DNA of 9,886 nt, taken from positions 1 through 9,886 of the forward strand of contig CAMHFA010000024.1 of NCBI GenBank assembly GCA_946184255.1, in the 5' to 3' direction. Numbering within the stretch: position 1 is the first letter of the stretch; each line of letters begins with the position of its first letter. Source of the DNA: an uncultured Bacteroidales bacterium. GTDB lineage: Bacteria > Bacteroidota > Bacteroidia > Bacteroidales > UBA932. The position numbers and the translations under genes are program-made. The notes beneath the pieces are model-generated. The model worked only from the letters and a program-made list of their open reading frames with translations. It was not told the origin of the DNA and did no database searches. Positions 6,203-9,886 of the stretch are shown piece after piece.

Positions 6203-7045
6203 CTATTTCCCTTTCGGGATAGGAATCTCAAACTCTGCGTAAACAGGATAATGGTCCGAAATGTATTTCGGGCCATATTTCTTGCTGTCCACCACCTCAT
6301 AGGATTCTGTCTTGGCATTGCGCACCAGGATGTGGTCAGGCCAAAGAGGGAAATTCCCGGGCTTACCAAGTCCGTTGAACGTAGCCCTGGTGTCAGGCTT
6401 CTTAAGAGAGTAATTGGAATCCTTGATATAGGAAGACAGCGGGGACATCAGCCTGTCTGAGGATGACATCTTGAAATCTCCTCCGGCGAAAACCACAGCA
6501 TCGTCACCGGCAATCTCCTTGACCTTGTCTGCCATGAGTTCCGAGTTGGTCCTGAGGGTGGCTTCGTCCTCGTCAAACTGGGTGTTGAAACAGAAGAAAA
6601 TCACTCCGGACTTCTTATAGCGAAGCTTTACCCAGGTGATGTTGCGCAAGTCATTCAACAAGAAAGAACCATAGTCCAAGAGTTCGAATTTGTCTGCTCT
6701 GAACATTATGGGGTTCTCGTTGTTCCGAACTTCGGGATCTACCGTGCCGGGTTTGGCACTCCGATCCACCAGCATGTGCTTCTTGAATTCCTTCATCAGG
6801 TCTGCCTTATGATATGCAAATGCATCCTGGAGGAAGATGATGTCCGGATCGTATTTCTTTATGGCCTTGAGGCAGCCTTTCTTTCGGGACGCCCAGCTGA
6901 AATCCCCTGCTTCATCTGTCTCCTTCCCTCTAAGGTTGAACGACATCACGCTGAGGTCTTCGCTCTTGGCCAGGGCAGTGGTGCCGGTGAAAAACAGCGC
7001 CACCATCGCCAGTGTGCAAAATATAATACTTTTACTCATAATCAT
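6203..7045 (-). CDS. Exported endonuclease/exonuclease/phosphatase-fold protein with altered active site
   Basis: A 280-residue member of the EEP superfamily (DNase I, sphingomyelinase, phosphatase fold); substrate unknown. A Sec signal peptide covers about 1-26 (ends TTALA, then KSEDLS); Cys10 is not in a lipobox. Family motifs are recognisable in order: MSFNLR with Asn37, SWASRK (50-55), YDPDIIFLQDA (65-75), FNTQFD (153-158), GGDFK (188-192), WPDHILV with Asp237, and SDHYPV with Asp264-His265. Three core positions differ from the usual residues: metal-binding Glu is Asp74, catalytic His of the NTH motif is Gln156, and Asn of GDFN is Lys192. It may therefore be weakly active, altered in chemistry, or a binding protein. 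The ATG at 7045 overlaps the GH97 stop in an ATGA, so both are made from one transcript with coupled translation. Met3 is an alternative start. Confidence 0.88.
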   Translation of the reverse strand: MIMSKSIIFCTLAMVALFFTGTTALAKSEDLSVMSFNLRGKETDEAGDFSWASRKKGCLKAIKKYDPDIIFLQDAFAYHKADLMKEFKKHMLVDRSAKPGTVDPEVRNNENPIMFRADKFELLDYGSFLLNDLRNITWVKLRYKKSGVIFFCFNTQFDEDEATLRTNSELMADKVKEIAGDDAVVFAGGDFKMSSSDRLMSPLSSYIKDSNYSLKKPDTRATFNGLGKPGNFPLWPDHILVRNAKTESYEVVDSKKYGPKYISDHYPVYAEFEIPIPKGK

Positions 7046-9042
7046 CTGGAAATCTTAGCGACCCAGCCGCCGCCGGGTGCCATGTGGATCTGTACCTTGC
7101 CGTCTATGGGCAGTTCCGTGGTGGTCTTCTTGTAGTCCCTGGCTGCCCTGTGGGCGTTGACTCCGTCCTGGAAAACGGTCATCTTTCCGCTTCCGATGAA
7201 GCCCAGGTCAAGGACGAGGTCCCTGGCATCCCAGTTAGTCAGGGCTCCTACATACCAATCATTACCCTTGCGCCTGGCGATGGCAACATATTCACCGATC
7301 TCTCCACAGACGGGAACGGTCTCATCCCACGAAGTAGGGAATGCGGCGATGAAATCAGTACACTCAGGCTCCGCCATGTAGTTGGAAGGAGAGTCGCAGA
7401 GCATTGTCAAAGGCGCCTCGAAAATAGCATATTCGGCAAGCTGGCGGCAGCGGGTTCCCTGGCTCATCGGTGATGAGTTGTTGGGATAGGCCATCCCCCT
7501 CGTACAGTTGACCATGGCGCCCTGGGTGTAGTCCATCCTTCCGGCAGCCATCCTGACGAACGGAATGATCACATCATAGGTGACCTGGTCATATTCCCTG
7601 GCACCCCATTTCATCTGCTCGAGTCCGGCAACCCCTTCGTAATTGATGATGTTGGGATAGGTCCTCTCAAGTCCGGAAGGCTTGAACGCACCATGGAAGT
7701 CAACAAGCATGTGGTATTTGGCCGCAGTGGCAGCGACTTTCTCATAGAACTGCATGACCATCTGGTCATCCCTGTCCATGAAATCGACCTTGAAGCCTTT
7801 GATGCCCATTGCGGAATAGTGCTTGAACACTCCTTCAATGTCCTTGTCCACAGCCTTGTAGCCGGCCCAGAGGATCAGGTCCACGTTCTTTGATTTAGCG
7901 TAGCTGACAAGTTCCTCGAGATTGATCTCAGGCACTATCTGGAACAGGTCTGTCTTCTTGTTTACCGCCCAACCTTCATCCAGGATGACATATTCAATGC
8001 CGTGCTTCGATGCGAAGTCGATGTAGTACTTGTAGGTCTCGTTATTAACTCCGGATTTGAAATCGACACCTGTGAGGTTCCAGTCATTCCACCAGTCCCA
8101 GGCAACCTTACCTGGCCTGACCCAGCTCCAATCTACATTCTTGTCGGCAGGCTTCGCCATCTGCCAGACGAGGTCACAGTTGGTAAGATCCTTCTCGTCT
8201 TCGAAGATTCCTACGATCCTCCAGGGGAAACTCCTTCCGGCTTCCGCTTTGGCGATGTAATTCTCGCGGGACTTGACAATCCCCTGAAGCATGTTGTGGC
8301 CACCCAATTCGATGTCCTTAGGATAAGGGGCATTCACACCCTTCAGGACAGTGCCGCCCTTTCCGTTCAGGTACAGGCCGGGATAGTCCCTGAGGTCCGT
8401 TTCGGTAATTAGTACCTTGACTCCGTCGAAAGCATCCACGACCAGGGGGAGGAAAGCCAGCCTGGTAGGATTCCAGGCTGAAAGCTTGATGTGCTCGTAA
8501 TAATTCTCGAAAGAATTCTTGAACTGCTTTTCAAAGGAGTCCTGACCGTCCCTTACATAAGGCACCCATGCCGTCCAGTCCTCCGGAAAGTTGAATTCGG
8601 CCTTTTCTGATTCCACATTGAAAGATCCCTTCTTTGCAGTAGAGACAAACCTGTAGGCAACGGCATTGTCGTAAGCACGGAACTCTATTGCGCAATCCTT
8701 GAAACTGATGGCAAGGCAGTTGAAGACATCGTCAACTGTAGCCTTCTTGTAAGCGACAGTTGGAATTGCATTCTCAGCATTTTTCCAGGAATATGTTTTC
8801 TTGACCTTTCCCTCGCCGAAAACGACACCATTGTCAAGTACCATGGCTATTTCCGAAGGAGCAAGTACTACCTTGCCATCGAACTTGACTGAATATGATA
8901 CCTTGTCGCCGGCGTTGATCTCTGCCTTGATCCTGCCGTCAGGCGAAGAGAGAGAGTAAGTCTTAGGCGCAGCTGCCACCATCAAAGGCAGGCTGAAGAC
9001 GGAAAAAACGACGCTGAACAGTATTCTCAATGACTTTTTCAT
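7042..9042 (-). CDS. Glycoside hydrolase family 97, retaining (alpha-galactosidase-type)
   Basis: Exported glycosidase of 666 residues, the usual GH97 length. The signal peptide is about 1-25 (MKKSLRILFS... ending MVAAA, then PKTYS); there is no lipobox cysteine, so it is probably soluble in the periplasm. The N-terminal beta-sandwich (about 26-300) is followed by a (beta/alpha)8 barrel with AWDWWNDWN (314-322), YVILDEGW (351-358), GFKVDFMDRDDQ (416-427) and a C-terminal beta domain. Asp420 in KVDFMDR and Glu475 in GLEQMKWG are 55 apart, the same spacing as the nucleophile Asp415 and acid/base Glu470 I recall for Bacteroides BtGal97b. This predicts a retaining enzyme acting on alpha-galactosides, unlike inverting SusB. 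I use ATG 9042 rather than TTG 9063 because it begins a clean MKK signal peptide. It is the first gene of a two-gene operon with the EEP-fold protein; no SusC/SusD genes are in view. Confidence 0.94.
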   Translation of the reverse strand: MKKSLRILFSVVFSVFSLPLMVAAAPKTYSLSSPDGRIKAEINAGDKVSYSVKFDGKVVLAPSEIAMVLDNGVVFGEGKVKKTYSWKNAENAIPTVAYKKATVDDVFNCLAISFKDCAIEFRAYDNAVAYRFVSTAKKGSFNVESEKAEFNFPEDWTAWVPYVRDGQDSFEKQFKNSFENYYEHIKLSAWNPTRLAFLPLVVDAFDGVKVLITETDLRDYPGLYLNGKGGTVLKGVNAPYPKDIELGGHNMLQGIVKSRENYIAKAEAGRSFPWRIVGIFEDEKDLTNCDLVWQMAKPADKNVDWSWVRPGKVAWDWWNDWNLTGVDFKSGVNNETYKYYIDFASKHGIEYVILDEGWAVNKKTDLFQIVPEINLEELVSYAKSKNVDLILWAGYKAVDKDIEGVFKHYSAMGIKGFKVDFMDRDDQMVMQFYEKVAATAAKYHMLVDFHGAFKPSGLERTYPNIINYEGVAGLEQMKWGAREYDQVTYDVIIPFVRMAAGRMDYTQGAMVNCTRGMAYPNNSSPMSQGTRCRQLAEYAIFEAPLTMLCDSPSNYMAEPECTDFIAAFPTSWDETVPVCGEIGEYVAIARRKGNDWYVGALTNWDARDLVLDLGFIGSGKMTVFQDGVNAHRAARDYKKTTTELPIDGKVQIHMAPGGGWVAKISR

Positions 9043-9135
9043 GAGGTGTGGTTTTATAAGCAAATTAATGACAGTTTGTAAAAATAATCATTTCTGATAA
9101 AATTGCGTAAATTTGCTTTTACAAAAACCAAGAAG
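9043..9135. promoter_or_regulatory. Divergent promoter region between GH97 and mutS
   Basis: This 93-base AT-rich gap must serve both genes. The heptamer GCAAATT (9060-9066) recurs inverted as AATTTGC (9110-9116). On each strand this half-site ends a -7-like element: TAAATTTGC for mutS, and the near-match TAATTTGC, one base short of TAnnTTTG, for GH97. There is no terminator or RNA gene in it. Confidence 0.5.
9108..9115 (+). promoter_or_regulatory. Candidate -7 promoter element for mutS
   Basis: TAAATTTG matches TAnnTTTG exactly, 20 bases before the mutS ATG, giving a leader of about 15 bases. The nearest exact TTTG (9075-9078) is too far upstream for a standard -33 element. Confidence 0.45.
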
Positions 9136-9886
9136 ATGGCTAAAGGCAAGGCACCTGAAGACACCCCGTTGATCAAACAGTTTTTCTCGGTAAAGGCACA
9201 GCACCCGGAAGCGGTCCTCCTTTACAGGGTAGGTGATTTCTATGAATCCTACTCAGATGACGCCGTGCTTGTCAGCAAGGTCCTGGGAATCATCCAGACC
9301 AAAAAATCCAATGGGGACAAAGGCTATGTTGAAATGGCAGGCTTCCCACACCATGCCCTGGACAACTATCTTCCCAAACTGGTCCGCGCGGGTTACAAGG
9401 TTGCCGTCTGTGACCAACTCGAAGATCCGAAGTTTGCCAAGAAACTCGTCAAGCGTGGAGTGACAGAGCTGGTGACCCCCGGAATAGCCTTCAACGAGCA
9501 GTTGCTAAACCAGAAGGAGAACAATTTCCTGGCCGGCCTGACCTTCGACAAGGACGAATGCGGAGCAGCCTTCCTGGATGTCTCCACCGGATCGTTCCAG
9601 GTAGCTCAGGGATCCCTCGACTACATCGGAACCCTCCTGTCCTCCCTGAACCCGAAGGAAATCGTCGTTCAAAGGGGTTATGACAAGGGTGTGCGCCAGA
9701 GATTCGGAGACAACCTCTACATCTCCACGGTGGAGGAATGGGCCTTTGTCCATGAGGCCGCTGTAGAGAGACTCAAGAAGCAGTTCAATGTGGATTCCCT
9801 GAAGGGATTCGGTGTCGATCGCTATCCCCTTGGGGTATGTGCCGCAGGAGCCCTTATGGTTTATCTGGAACAGACCCAGCACACAG
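9136..9886 (+). CDS. mutS: DNA mismatch repair protein MutS, N-terminal part
   Basis: Mismatch recognition ATPase that starts methyl-independent mismatch repair together with MutL; cytoplasmic, acts as a dimer on DNA. The first 250 codons are visible and the gene runs off the window, so the clamp and ABC-type ATPase domains are not seen. The mismatch-binding domain I shows the Phe-x-Glu reader GDFYESY, with Phe35 (stacks on the mismatched base) and Glu37. It is followed by EMAGFPHHALDNYLPKLV and VAVCDQLEDP, then KRGVTELVTPG at the junction to the connector domain, and AAFLDVSTG. This is MutS1, not MutS2, which lacks domain I. The ATG at 9136 starts a short Lys/Pro-rich leader before the conserved TPLIKQFF. 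The gene is divergent from GH97 and no Shine-Dalgarno is seen. Confidence 0.96.
   Translation, partial: MAKGKAPEDTPLIKQFFSVKAQHPEAVLLYRVGDFYESYSDDAVLVSKVLGIIQTKKSNGDKGYVEMAGFPHHALDNYLPKLVRAGYKVAVCDQLEDPKFAKKLVKRGVTELVTPGIAFNEQLLNQKENNFLAGLTFDKDECGAAFLDVSTGSFQVAQGSLDYIGTLLSSLNPKEIVVQRGYDKGVRQRFGDNLYISTVEEWAFVHEAAVERLKKQFNVDSLKGFGVDRYPLGVCAAGALMVYLEQTQHT

Noticed and set aside
5972..6460. 162-codon plus-strand frame spanning the mrp end and the EEP gene
   Set aside because: It overlaps two well-supported genes in other frames and has a low-complexity Arg/Pro-rich product.
8002..8412. 136-codon plus-strand frame inside GH97
   Set aside because: Antisense shadow of the glycosidase; no motif and no start signal.
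1..9886. Search for tRNA, rRNA, CRISPR repeats, insertion sequences, phage genes and attachment sites
   Set aside because: No cloverleaf-like gap sequence, no regularly spaced repeats, and no transposase or integrase motifs; the longest gap is 210 bases.

Overview
The window looks like ordinary chromosome from a member of the phylum Bacteroidota, most likely Bacteroidales. Three things point there: repeated matches to the Bacteroidota -7 promoter element TAnnTTTG just upstream of genes, almost no Shine-Dalgarno sequences, and a typical protein set (EF-G paralogue, S46 dipeptidyl-peptidase, GH97 glycosidase, Mrp without the CxxC motif). Base composition looks close to 50% GC. I see no mobile element, CRISPR array, tRNA or rRNA. 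Every gene-free stretch is shorter than about 215 bases.

Layout: (1) 1-1682, minus strand: the first two thirds of an EF-G paralogue with a degenerate GTPase domain, preceded by an unrecognised 66-residue protein that has an unusually strong Shine-Dalgarno. (2) 1683-1892: a divergent control region. (3) 1893-6200, plus strand: an XRE-type regulator with a coiled-coil tail, ribonuclease HII, a secreted S46 dipeptidyl-peptidase with a DPP7-type specificity residue, and an Mrp/ApbC Fe-S carrier ATPase that starts directly after the peptidase stop codon. (4) 6203-9042, minus strand, convergent with mrp: a secreted GH97 glycosidase predicted to be a retaining alpha-galactosidase-type enzyme, translationally coupled by an ATGA overlap to a secreted endonuclease/exonuclease/phosphatase-fold protein with several substituted active-site positions. 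(5) 9136-9886, plus strand: the N-terminal third of MutS, divergent from GH97.

The plus-strand block mixes housekeeping functions (RNA-DNA hybrid removal, Fe-S assembly) with periplasmic peptide breakdown. The minus-strand pair is a small exported carbohydrate-related unit without SusC/SusD partners in view. There is no clear evidence of a wholly new multi-gene system. The best leads are the GTPase-degenerate EF-G with its small upstream partner, and the apparently inactivated EEP-fold protein locked to the GH97 gene.
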